From assembly GCA_004802705.1 (NCBI GenBank), contig SGPL01000185.1, positions 1 through 56,321 on the forward strand: DNA of 56,321 nt, read 5' to 3'. Positions 11,238 to 22,165 of the stretch are shown here, in pieces. Under the pieces are notes generated by a model. The model saw only the letters and a list, made by a program, of their open reading frames with translations, had not been told where the DNA came from and made no database searches. Numbering within the stretch: the first letter of the stretch is position 1; the number at the start of each line of letters is the position of its first letter. Both the position numbers and the translations under genes were made by a program. This DNA comes from Bondarzewia mesenterica. Taxonomy: Eukaryota > Basidiomycota > Agaricomycetes > Russulales > Bondarzewiaceae.

Positions 11238-14200
11238 CTATATCACACCAGTCACCTCGGGGAAGGCCAACTAAAAGAAGACGGGTAACTCACACTCTCA
11301 AGAAGTAGCGTAACCTCAGGCGCAGCCCGGATGAAGTCTTTGCTCCAGAAGTCGTACTTGGGGTTGCGGAGCAGTTCGATGAAAGTAACCAGAGCACCCC
11401 ACGGGTGAGGACGATGGACAATGAACCTCTCCAACAGGACCTTGGTCAAGACTTCGCAGAACATATCATCCTTCACTTCTAAGAAGAGGTGCAGCAGCAG
11501 CGAGCTGAACCAATGAGTGTGCGCATTCGGGTAACGGAGATGCAGCACCATGGAGCTCAGCAAATGGTGTTGACCTGAAAACATGAGTCAGACAGATATT
11601 CAGTTGAACAAGGAAAATGACCTACCCTCGGTATCCAAGTTCGTGGCCAAATACTGCAGAGCAACAACACCAAGATCGTTAGGGTTGAACAACGAAGAGC
11701 CGCTCTTCGCCTTGGCCTGGGCGACCGAAGACACGCCGATGTACATGACCAACGAATTGATCAGGGATAAGTTGTAAACCTCTGAGTCGTCCTCCGAAGG
11801 CGACTGCTTCAAACGATCTTTGAGGGAAGGAAGGAAGGAAGGCGAGCCGCGACCGAGGAGATATTGGTCGAGGTAGGTGCGAAGATCACCACTCCTCAAA
11901 CCAGATGTGAAATCGGATAGGATAGGAGGTATAGGTCCCATTTCAGGAATCGAATCGAATTTGACATTACGGAGGTGAGGGTCGGGGAGGACGATGGAAG
12001 GAGGGAAGGCACTGAGGATGATGTTGCGGAGTTGGATGCAGCGAGGGGGGATGGCGTCACAGAAACTGAAGTAGTACTCGCTGAGAAATTCAGGGAAATC
12101 GTGAAGAAGGACAAGGAGCAGCCTGAGCGTTCCACGGTACAGGTCACGAGAAGATTGTTGCAGCTCGGCTGACTTCAAGAAGGGGGACAAGAATTTGAAC
12201 AACGACAACAGCAGCTTGTAGAAGGCAGACCATCCCTTTATGCACTGTCAGAAAGTGTTGCAATATTGCGGATATACTGCACTTACTTCACGATTTTCGG
12301 ACAAAAGCAATTTTGGCATGAACAAACGATGAGATATGAGGCTGATCCACGAGAAGGCGAAGCCGGGGAAGTACGTCGGCTGAAGAGAGCTGAAAGTGTC
12401 ACTGTTTGAAGTTGATAAGTACCGGAAATTGAAATTTTTAGAGGCAAAAATCATACCTGATCGCGATGAGCAGCTGGAAGTAGACTGGACCAAGGTGACC
12501 TTCGATAGCATGCAGGTCGTTGATCAAGCTGGAGAAGAAACGCAAGAACGGCTTTTGTTGGAACGCAGGACCTTGCTCCTCATGCATGTTGGCGAGAACC
12601 AACACGAAGATGGACAGGATCTTTGTCAAGTAGTGAACCTTCGCCTGATCATTGTTGACGCCAGACGCATCTCCGTGATACTTGATGATATAGACGATGA
12701 GCCGAGACATGGCGTCCAGAGCTTGGAATGCATATGCGTAGTCGCCCGCCGCCATGCACTTCATGTAACTATTGACGCTAGACTCCGCACAGACTCGGAA
12801 GAAGAACGAGGAGACATCCTCCGCCTTCAAGATACCCTGCTTCGTGAGCTGGGTTATGAATGGCACAAAGGATTTTTCGGGCGCGTGAGAGCGCTGGAAT
12901 ATGGTGACCCATTGCTGGAACCAGATGAAAAGCTTCTCTCGAAGCTGTTCCGCTTCCGACTTGTTCGCGAAGGTGCGTCCAGAGACACCCTCACCAGTGA
13001 CTTGCGGTCTGCGTACACCTCGAAGGTCGTCCAAAAGCCGCTGTGTTCTGTGCGACAGAGTGGTCAGAAACGTTCAGTACCTCCAGAGCTTCAGTTTGAA
13101 ACTCACTCTTCATTTGCCTTCCCTGACTGAACAATCTGCGTCAGGACTTCGATGGTAAACGAGAACTGGCTCTGAGACGCGAGAGGTGGGTCGCAAGTAA
13201 GGCACTCTCGGATCAACCCAGCAGCAAAGTTCTGGAGGCTTGAACGCTGATCACCAAGCAGAAACTTGGCCAACTGTTGATCCTGCTGGGAAACAGTGAT
13301 CAAACCACTGCGCAACAGAGTCACGGTGACCGGGATATTGAGTTTGCGCTTAAAAACGGATCAGTGGGCAATTTCCTGATGACAGATACCGAAACAACTC
13401 ACCTCATCGTCGGCGTATATCAACCAGGTAATCGCCTCCTTCGCTACATCCTCGAAAGAATGGCACAGTTGGTCCAGGAGCGCCACGTATATGTCCCGAG
13501 CCAATTGCGAGCTAGTCTTGTAGAGAAGCTGAACAATCTTCTGCGAGACCAAAAGCGGCGTGCGGTGGCGATCCGTGGACTCTGCGGTCAGGTAGAGAAT
13601 TTGCCTGACCAATTGGCGAACCTCATGGTTAGGTGGCAAGGCTGCCAGAGAGACGATATGGAGCTGAGATAAGACTGCCTCCAATTCTTTAACGTAGGCC
13701 TAACGCGACGTGAGATGGAGATTCGTATGAGTTAGATGCCGCTTACATTGAAGCGTTCCATGGCCTCTTGATGGGAAAGCCCTGTTGAACTTCCAAGGGC
13801 ATGGTCCGGGGCCGGAGATGACGGATATATGACGGTGGAAAGAGTCTCCTGGCGGGAGTATGACATGGTGGATGACGGCCGGCTGATCCAGCGACGCCTA
13901 AACTCGTTACCGGCTGAGGCTGATCGAAAAGTGAGATCTCGGTACAAACCAGGAAGATAGCGGTGCTTACCGAAATCTTCGTACACCCCAAGCTGATTCG
14001 GTTGTACTCCGTTTGGCTTGATCCCGAGCGGCTCAGGGAGAGATGCTGAGAAATTGGAGCTGAGCGCAGAACTGTCCCAGAACAGAGAACCGCGGCTGGT
14101 CTGTGGACAAAAAAGCGTCCTTTGAGATAGTGAGCTCAACCAAGGGGAAGGCCGGGCTCACCTGACGATGGCGGCGACGAGCTTCATAGGATGGGGCAAA

Positions 14201-17200
14201 ACTCTCGTCCACATCAGCAATAGCACGATCCATGGCCGCCTTCTCAATCATTGAGCAAGCCAAATCAAGGTTATCCTGAACTAGAACCAGAATGTGTTGG
14301 TCCGGAATCATTTGCTGAAAAAAAAAAAAAAAAAAACATGTTAGTACCAAGACCAGTTGTAAGAGCTTCATGCACGTCGCACCTCATTGAAGCCCTGATC
14401 GTTCAGGAACTGGCGCATATGATTCGTGAGATTGCTTCTCAGTGGTTCTTTGCAGGTGACGAGGGCAAGGCTTCCGGCCAATTTGGACGCCATGCTATGC
14501 GCCGCGTGACGGAGGGTCTCCTCGTTGCTCTCAGTTGCGAAATCCTTCGCCACGAGCTCACGAGTAGAGATGCCGGCGATGGTCACAGAGCGCTCGACGA
14601 CGGGGAGTATGATCTGGTGAATTGCAAGTCATCAATATAAGCAGCATTCCCGACTATATGCGCGGATTGAGTTACCTCTCGCACAGAACGATCAATAGCC
14701 AGTTGGACTGCGCGTTTGAAAGAAGGGGTGCCGCAGATAGGGGGCAGCCCAGGGTTGACAGTAACATGCTGAATAAGATCTGTCAGGATAACCTCGATCT
14801 GTGCGCCGACTGCACGTTGGGCATCGGCTGCACTGCCAGATGAAAGGGCCAAAATTGAAGCATCGCCGTGCACATGGGCCGACGGGTCGTAACCACCCAT
14901 AGGTAGAGCGTCGATATCGCCCACGTACTCTGGCAGACCAGGCCCGGACATCTGGTCTCCAAGAGGTCGGTTCCGCAAGATGGCGGTCGCCTCAACAGCA
15001 TCGAGATCGATATCCAACGTCTTGCAGAGCACCTCGATCTCGAATTTCATGTTCAGCTTAAGCTCAGCGTAATGATAGAGCTCAGCGAGCAAGCTGATGA
15101 CCGCCATCAGCCAAGGGTTTGGCGGCCTGAAGACTTTTGACTTGGCGGCCGGCTCGAGTGTCTTGCAGACGAATGGGATGGCCAAGATGAGTCGACCACT
15201 TTCATAACCCTCGATCAGCAACTCTTTGAACGCCAGATTCTTATACTTGATGGGCTTGTCCCGAGCGAGCGTGATGGTCCCCAACCAAGAAGCGATATTC
15301 TTGAGGGTAGCGCGTTCGGCGCTCGACTGCATCGTCTTTTCCGCGTTCAGCAGGTTCGCCGACTTGACGAAGGTCTCTTGGAGCACGAACTTAGACAGCG
15401 TTTTTCCATCGAGCGCATCCAAGAACCGCAGATACAGCTGATGGTTGTTGGGCTCGGTGCTGATGCGTTGGTCCACAATATAATTGGCGAACCATCGGCC
15501 GTAATCTTCTTTGAAAGAACCCTTCATGTCCTCCAGCTTGCTGTCAAAGTTGGTCGGGGCGAGATTGTTGACGATGAACAAGATCTTGTCGGAAACTTCC
15601 ACCGGCGGCTCCTCCACGTCACCTTCAAACCGATCTGGCTTGATCGCGGTAAAAACAGGTGGGGGCTCTGCAGGTGCGACGGACATGCTTCTGATATCTG
15701 CAGGGTTACTGGAGCCATCGCCCGCATTAGCAAGAGCCCTTTGGATGCTGGCTGCCAGATCAGGGCGGGCTTCCAACAGGTGGGGGATGTTGAGGAGAGC
15801 CTGACATAAAGGCTGCCATTCAGAGAGCCGGGACTCGAAACGGGACAGCGCCTGGATGCCAAACTTGAAGAGGTTGGTTTCGGGAGGGCAATTCAAAGCA
15901 TCGATGACATAGCGAATGGCGATACCAAGAGGGATATAGTCGACAAGCTCGTACTGGATGATTGACCCGAAGAGATAGCCGGTCATAGCCAGCTCCCGAG
16001 CGGGATACCACGTCTGGAAGAACTTGTACTCGTCGAAGAGGAAGTGGAGCATACAGGAGAAGATTTCGTGGTCGCGAGGGTTAGAGGAGCTTTTGTTGCG
16101 TTGTAACATAGCGATGACTTCGTCGATGGTGATGTGCTCGTCGTACATCTGCTTGAAGATGCCATCGACCTCGGCCTCAATCTCTGCTGTGTAGGTGACA
16201 ACGGAAAATCCCGGTTCGACATCTGATCCAGGAATCAAGTTCATGAGGCGAGGGTGGATCTGCAGGCAGGCATTGCGAACTTCGAGACAGTAGTCCACGT
16301 CACTCGGATGCATGATGCTCGAACTGCCAGGAAGTATGTGAGTAGTAGGCCAGAAGACGTTCTAATAGTGTCTCACCTGTTTCGTAATATACGTAGAAAG
16401 ATGGTGATCGTCAACGGGTTCAGGGTCATGGTGCGGGGTTCCACCGCCGGATCTGATAATCTAGTTGCTTTCTCACTCTCCATCTTTGTCTCTAGAAAAG
16501 CGATCACATCGTGGAGGAAATCGGCACCATGGGCGGTGACGTTATCGGCCAACCACTTGTCAAGGTTGAGATACTCTCTTCGGGACGCCAAAGCCGCAAC
16601 GTCGAGGGCAAACGCCCAAGGTCGCACGTCCAAGAGGGCGTCCAAGATCTGGAATGGTCATGAGCGAAAATACTATAGCACTGATGATCACATGACTCAC
16701 CTTGAGGTCTTGCGCCACGTCAAGGATCCTCGTTATATTGAGAGGGCTCTCCTCGTAAAAGTCGCGGAAGGCATTTGTGAGGTAGGTGGGTTGGATTTGC
16801 CATATCCGCATGAACACCAGTTGATGGTTAGGATGGCCGGCCAAGAACATGGCAAGTAACTTCTGCGAATACTCTAGTCGTATTTCATTCCACGTCGTTT
16901 GCTAATTGACGAAACAGTCAGCATGTGAATTGCGAATGCGGCGACGATGTTGCTCACCGGTGCCTCGAGCAGTCCCATGTGAACCAGTTCCGCACTGATT
17001 CGGACGGCCTTGTCCAACATCTCCCTGACGAAATTCCTGATATCCGCGGACTCGGAATCCGCCAAACGAACCAGGACTTCGAAGAGGTCCAACGAGTTCC
17101 AGGTGTGACCTTGGACGTTGGCAGCGAGAGCCTTGATTGTCGGGCTAGCATTAGCGACATCATCCATCGTAACAATTCGTCGACCAGGAAGCGTAACAAA

Positions 17201-18551
17201 GTTGAAGGTGTCTGCAGGGAGAGAGAGGAGAGCGTCCAAAAGGCGTAACTGATACAAAGAATTAGACCACGTCAACCAGAATCCGGTCACCGCGTGTGGT
17301 TCAGCCTCGCGTGGGCTGTTGAGGAGAATAGCTATCAGGAGTTTGAGCGTCGCCGTGTCCACTCCGTTGCGGTCGGCTATGTCGAACGCTTTGATGGTGT
17401 TGGCCCAATTCAAGGTGGCCGACTGCAAATACGTCAGCGGGCACAAGACGGCACGACTTCAACGAAACTCACGAAGCCGCTCAACGCCCTAACAAAAGCA
17501 TTGACGTCACCTAGGGTTGCTCCCTCTGCTGCTTGCCTCGCCAAGGTCGACACATATTCTACGATTTGTGCGTCCCGCGGCGGGTTGGATTCGGAGATCC
17601 CAAAGCGGAGCATCAGCGCACGAACAGTGTCAGTATCGTTCGTAATTTCGGGGCCCAACTGATTGAATGCTTGAATAAGGGTAGTACCCGGCGGTAAACT
17701 ATGAAGCAGAAAAGCAAGGAGCAAATCATTTATTTCTGACATCTGGCACGGTAATTCATCCGATCATACCTCAAACGCGGGAAAATTTGGTGCAGCATCG
17801 GGGCGACGGTTTCTGACCCGTACTTGGCTTGCGCGGCAGCGATGAGCGCCTGTCTCTGAGTAGCGTCCAACGTTGGCAGGTCGAGCGAGGGCGCAGCAAG
17901 CAGGTTCGAGAGCAACTTGGCCACCTGAGCCGGAGACAAATCGGCATGGTCGAACGAGGGGTGCTGGCAGAGAGACAAGACGGCATTCTCAAAGTCGACA
18001 CGTATGATGGTCGCGGCCTGCTGAGCGAGCTCCTTGCGCGTGGGGGCGGAGACGATGGAGGATGCTAGGACGAGGCGCTCGAGTGGGCGAAGCCCGATGC
18101 GGTCCGCGAAGCGCACGAGGTCGAAATGGCGAAAGATTTCCCCCTCGCCGCGATCGAGGCCGTCGCGAAAGCGGTCCGCGAGGAAGGGGTCGCGTGCGAG
18201 CCGCTGCGTCTCCTGCACGAGGAGTCGGAACGTGAGTGAGGTCGAGGTGTCGAACGCGGACGGTGCCGCCGTGGAAAGTAGTCTTGCTTGGGAATGTGCG
18301 ATGAGGCGGCGGATGAAGTGGAGATAGGTTTCGATCCCATGCTGTTCGGATAGCTGCGACGCGTGCAAACACCCTTGTGTCAGGTCGCGTTCCATCGAGC
18401 GAAATAATGTGAGAAAAACAAGCGGCAGTTCACGTACCGAGCGGATCTCAGCTTGGTTGCGGTCAAAATTGTCTTCTGTGAGGGTGGAGAGGAGGAAGAC
18501 TATTTGAGCCTTGACGATGGTATGGATGTTGTTGTTCGGAGGATTGTCCAT
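11238..18551 (-). CDS. NOT1: CCR4-NOT complex scaffold subunit NOT1
   Basis: NOT1 is the scaffold of the CCR4-NOT mRNA deadenylase. From the N terminus there are a HEAT-rich region starting MDNPPNNNIHTIVKAQI, then the TTP-binding type domain (ARELAMTGYLFGSIIQYELV, about 15950-16000), and the CAF1-binding MIF4G domain (KILFIVNNLAPTNFDSKLED, about 15530-15590). These are followed by the DUF3819/CNOT9-binding region (SMASKLAGSLALVTCKEPLR, about 14440-14500) and the C-terminal NOT module that binds NOT2/NOT3 (YYFSFCDAIPPRCIQLRNII, about 12010-12075). The product is about 2,100 residues, near the yeast length. The last exon is uncertain: a 38-base intron after LLLES would end the protein at 11238, while reading through ends it at 11252. 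Confidence 0.92.
14318..14336 (-). repeat. T19 tract at a NOT1 3' splice site
   Basis: On the minus strand 19 consecutive thymines are followed directly by CAG and the next NOT1 exon (CAA ATG ATT CCG GAC CAG, Q-M-I-P-D-Q). The tract therefore forms the whole polypyrimidine stretch of that intron. Confidence 0.95.
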
Positions 18552-18977
18552 GGCGGGGGTCCGTGCAGCAGGAGCCTCCGAGCGTCGACCACCTCCGCCG
18601 ATGCCGGAAGCCGTTTTTGAAGATGAAAGGGGGGATCCAAAAGGATGAGATATAGACGCAGGCCGTCGGTGACGGCGAGCACACTGGCGAAGAGACTACG
18701 AGCACGTATACTCGACCACGCGCGGACTGCTTCCACACCATTTCCAAACTCCGCTCCAACTCGGTGGCTGATCCAGCCACCGCCGTAACTTAAGTTGGTC
18801 TAAAAAAAAACTGACCATGAAAGTCGGGTGATCTAGATCTCCGGAACCCGGGGCACTTCACGGGCCTCTGATATTTTGATAACAATTCCGCATGCTCTTT
18901 TCTTTCAATTGTTGACAGGTGATTCGACAGTACAAAATAGCTAAAACAGAACAAAGACACACACATCCACCCTTTAC
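18552..18977. other. Intergenic region, NOT1 promoter and amylase 3' flank
   Basis: These 426 bases separate the NOT1 start from the stop of the upstream amylase gene on the same strand. The NOT1 5' UTR and promoter and the amylase 3' UTR must share it. No open frame with recognisable content was seen. Confidence 0.5.
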
Positions 18978-21418
18978 CTACAAATTAAAAACAAGGAAGC
19001 CCGAGAGAAAACATAATAATACGGTAAAAACACTCGGACTCGAGAAAGTGGTGACGCCGGCGTTGGTGCTGCTCGCAGACTGCGCCTTTGCGGTAGCGAG
19101 AGTGTACTTGCACATGCCGGCGCCTTTGAGGATCTCGTCGGGAACTAGGACGACGGGGGCACCGCCCTTGGTATATTGGACTTCCACAGTGCCTTGACTG
19201 CCAACAGCCCACTGTGTGCACGAGAAAATGCTACGATGAAATAAGTCAGTGATGAGGTGAGGTTCTAGATTATGGTGAGGAACATACTCGGTTGACGGGG
19301 TACTGCTGTCCCAAGGTGTGTACGCTTTGACACTGACGTTCGCAGCCTGCGACATGCCAATGTAAGCGCGACGAGTGTCTACGTCGGGGATCGAGGACAC
19401 ATACCGGAGAACCAATATTCGTCAAGATGGTGATGACGTTTCCTCTCATGAATGAGATGCCATCAGGCTCCGTCGTCAAGACCTGAGCCGTGGAGTTGAC
19501 CCAATCGGTTTGAACGAGATAGTTGCGAAGCTGCACAAATGATGCGTCAAACGATCCCGAAAAAAAATGAGACTTGAATGTTGTGCATACTTGATTGAGA
19601 TTCGCCGTCATGTTGTAAATCGCCGACTTCTGGTACCCAGTCGGCCACAAGGCCTCGCGGTTGTACTATAGATATATCGTGTAAATATATAGGAGCATCG
19701 CCGCGAGGATAAGCCTTACAGGATCAGCAGAGCCGCTCAGACTTTGCTCCTGGCCGTAGTAGACGATAGGGATACTGGCCGAACATAAACCTTAGTCGCA
19801 CAGTCAACAGATGCAAAGTGAATACATACCCATCCGACCTGCAGACAAAGAGGGATGTCAAAAAGAGGGTAGGACGATGTAGATGGACGAAAGAGACTCA
19901 CAGAAATGTGAAAGCCATGGCATTACTGCGGTGTGATCAGCACGTTAAGTGTCGAATGTCCAGGAAAGACATGCTTACTAAAGCGATTGAGGATCAACAG
20001 AAAAGTTATGCCAACGAGGCAGATCCTGGTTTTCTAGAAAGTTCCCCAATACAGTGGTATCCTAGATCGAAGTGTCAATCGAGCCGCAAAGCATAATCGA
20101 GGGGCTTTCAAACCTTCATGCTCTTCTGCAAGTCTTGCAGCATGAGCGTGACGGCCGACATGTTTCCTGGACCAGGAATGCCGAAGCCTTGCACCAAGGC
20201 GTCATACATGGGGTAGTTCAGGATAGAGTCCATGGAATCCTGGTATGTGGAAGCCAGACTTACATAAGATGTCAGAAAAGATTTCACAGAGAGAGGTCAA
20301 TAAAACTCTATTCAACATACCTGACATCGTCGCCGTAGACTTCGCCCATGCAGAACACACCGGCCGCGCCACAGAATTGCGGCCAGAAGGAAGCCTTCAC
20401 GTGTCTGTTCAGAAGCCTTAGGCAAAATGGAGAAGGTAGAATTTTTTTTCCGAGCGCTTACTTTGCGGCTAGGTGCGTCGCCATCAGTGGTCAGATGCAG
20501 GAAATATATCGAATTGAACATGCTCACCGTCAATCCGGAGTCCATCGATGTTGAATTCACTGACGAGGGATTTGATCCACTGTGTATATCCAGAAATCAC
20601 GGTCGGATCCTCCGTGTTGACATCCGGTAAGGGGACCTTGGTGTCACCCAGCCAGCATTGCTGCATGCTGGTGATGTTGCTCCAGTCGACGGCGCAGTAC
20701 GGGTGATATTGAGACTGATATAAGAGAGCGTCAGTGTAAGACTTGCGGATGGTGACCAAAGCTTGACCGACCTCGTTTTTGAACATGTATGTTGACAAAT
20801 CCGGGGAAGTTGATGTAGCCATCACATTGTTGGCGACGATGTCGACCATCAGATACCTACGATGGGAAGAGACGGTCAACGGTGGAAATAAAGCGGGAGA
20901 ATGTCAGCGTACATGTCGCGACGGTGAAGCTCGTCTGACAGGGCTTTCAAATCGTCAGACGTTCCGAAACGACTGTTGAGTTGACTGGCATCCGCGACCC
21001 AGTATCCGTGGTAGGGATCGCCGTAAGCACTGCGCGGACCCTGGTAATTCTGGGAGACGGGACTGATCCAGACTAGACGGTAAAAAATAAAAAATAAAAA
21101 CGGGGGGAACGCGATTGTTTGACTTACTGGCCGTGAAGCCAGCATCTTGAATGTAGTCGAGATTTTCACGGATGGTGTTCCAAGTGCCTCCACACCAAGT
21201 TTGCTGGCCTGGATCACACGCGTCGGTGGCCGCGCCAGCAGGGAGCGCGTAACGGTCCGTGATTATTCTTCGCGAAGCACATCAGCATACACGCGGGGTA
21301 GAATGGCCGGCGGAGGGAAGGCGCACTGGTATATGGACCGACCCCTCCATTGAGCAGCAGTAGCAGCGAAAACAGAACCAACTAAGGAAAAAGACAACAG
21401 AGCAGAAAAGAGACGCAT
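18978..21418 (-). CDS. GPI-anchored alpha-amylase (GH13)
   Basis: The enzyme hydrolyses internal alpha-1,4 bonds of starch-like glucans. The signal peptide MRLFSALLSFSLVGSVFAAT is followed by SIYQIITDRYALP and CGGTW, as in fungal Taka-amylase relatives. The GH13 regions are all visible: I, MVDIVANN; II, GLRIDAAKHV with the nucleophile Asp; III, GEVYGDD with the acid/base Glu; IV, FLENQDLPRW with the third carboxylate. The C terminus (about 18978-19070) is a serine/threonine-rich stretch and then a hydrophobic tail FTVLLCFLSGFLVFNL, typical of a GPI-attachment signal. An enzyme held at the membrane or wall, possibly acting on wall alpha-glucan, is therefore likely. There are over ten introns, including two that flank micro-exons. 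The product is about 540 residues. Confidence 0.92.
19830..19838 (-). other. 9-base micro-exon in the alpha-amylase
   Basis: On the minus strand the order is CTGCAG | GTCGGATGG | GTATGT. It joins TTT CT- and -T ATC CCT to read F-L-S-D-G-I-P-I-V-Y-Y-G-Q-E, the conserved GH13 segment after region IV. Skipping it stays in frame but removes S-D-G. Confidence 0.87.
20462..20468 (-). other. 7-base micro-exon inside GH13 catalytic region II
   Basis: On the minus strand the order is CCTAG | CCGCAAA | GTAAG, between introns at 20469-20527 (59 bases) and 20405-20461 (57 bases). Joining ATT GAC G + CC GCA AA + A CAC GTG gives I-D-A-A-K-H-V, the exact region II consensus. Seven is not a multiple of three, so skipping it would shift the frame immediately after the catalytic Asp. 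Confidence 0.9.
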
Positions 21419-22165
21419 GGTTCCGAGGGTATATACTCGGGGGGAAAAATGAGCGTGGGGGTTTGTGGGGAAAAGATTGTCTGAAGAGAGAGCGGAAAGG
21501 AGACGATGCAAGGAGAGAGAGACCCTTGACCGGCCAGAGTACGAACGCCTGAGCTGAGGAGGGAACCTGCGTCGTTGAGACAGAGAGAAGGGACGGGCCA
21601 GAGGCATTAATTTGCCCAAGCCGGGACCATATGTGCCTCTTGTGTCTGGGTCATGTGTCTTCCGAACCCATGCTGCCCATTCCGAGTCCGAGCACTTCCA
21701 AGCCGAGAGCGCGTCCGATCAGAATCCAGATCAGCTTCGACAAGCATTTTTGCGTGTTACATGCGATGATGTGGTCGAGGATCCACTCTAGTAGCCGGTC
21801 ACTCAATAGCATGACACTAGTGACAGTATTCACTTTGTTGACCGACAGTCCAGTTCATTCGGAGTTGAGTAAAAGTATCCAATTTCCTCCAATTTCCCCC
21901 ACGTCACACCGTGACACCGACAGCCTAACCTACTTACGTACCGGCAGTTTTGGTCCAGGGCCGAGCCGAGCCGATGCGGGGACGGCGCTTGAATCGCGCG
22001 TCCACTCACCGTGTCACGCGCTTCTCACCGCAGCATTACTTTCGTACACAGGACGCAAACAAATTATAGTCTTCTGAGGCGCGCTCTCTGCATCGAAAGA
22101 CCTGCCTTGCTCATTGCCTTGCTCATCGCCGACTTTCTGATATCTTGTCGTCAAGGCACGGTATC
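21419..22165. promoter_or_regulatory. Shared divergent promoter, alpha-amylase and sugar transporter
   Basis: These 747 bases separate the start codons of the amylase (-) and the sugar transporter (+). The region holds a perfect 10-base tandem duplication with two CCAAT boxes (21878-21897). It also has four matches to the SYGGRG motif of CreA/Mig1-type carbon repressors, at 21455-21460, 21465-21470 and 21976-21981 on plus and 21897-21902 on minus. About three SYGGRG matches are expected by chance in this length at even base composition, so the count alone proves nothing. Confidence 0.55.
21878..21897 (+). promoter_or_regulatory. Tandem CCAAT boxes
   Basis: The 10-mer TCCAATTTCC occurs twice back to back, placing two CCAAT pentamers 10 bases, about one helical turn, apart. 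CCAAT is the binding core of the fungal Hap/NF-Y complex, which is known to regulate amylase genes in Aspergillus. The site is 269 bases upstream of the transporter ATG and 460 upstream of the amylase ATG. Its activity is inferred. Confidence 0.5.

Noticed and set aside
12396..13130. 244-codon open frame on the plus strand
   Set aside because: It lies antisense to NOT1 exons whose protein sequence is clearly conserved; the frame has no recognisable domain and reads through NOT1 introns.
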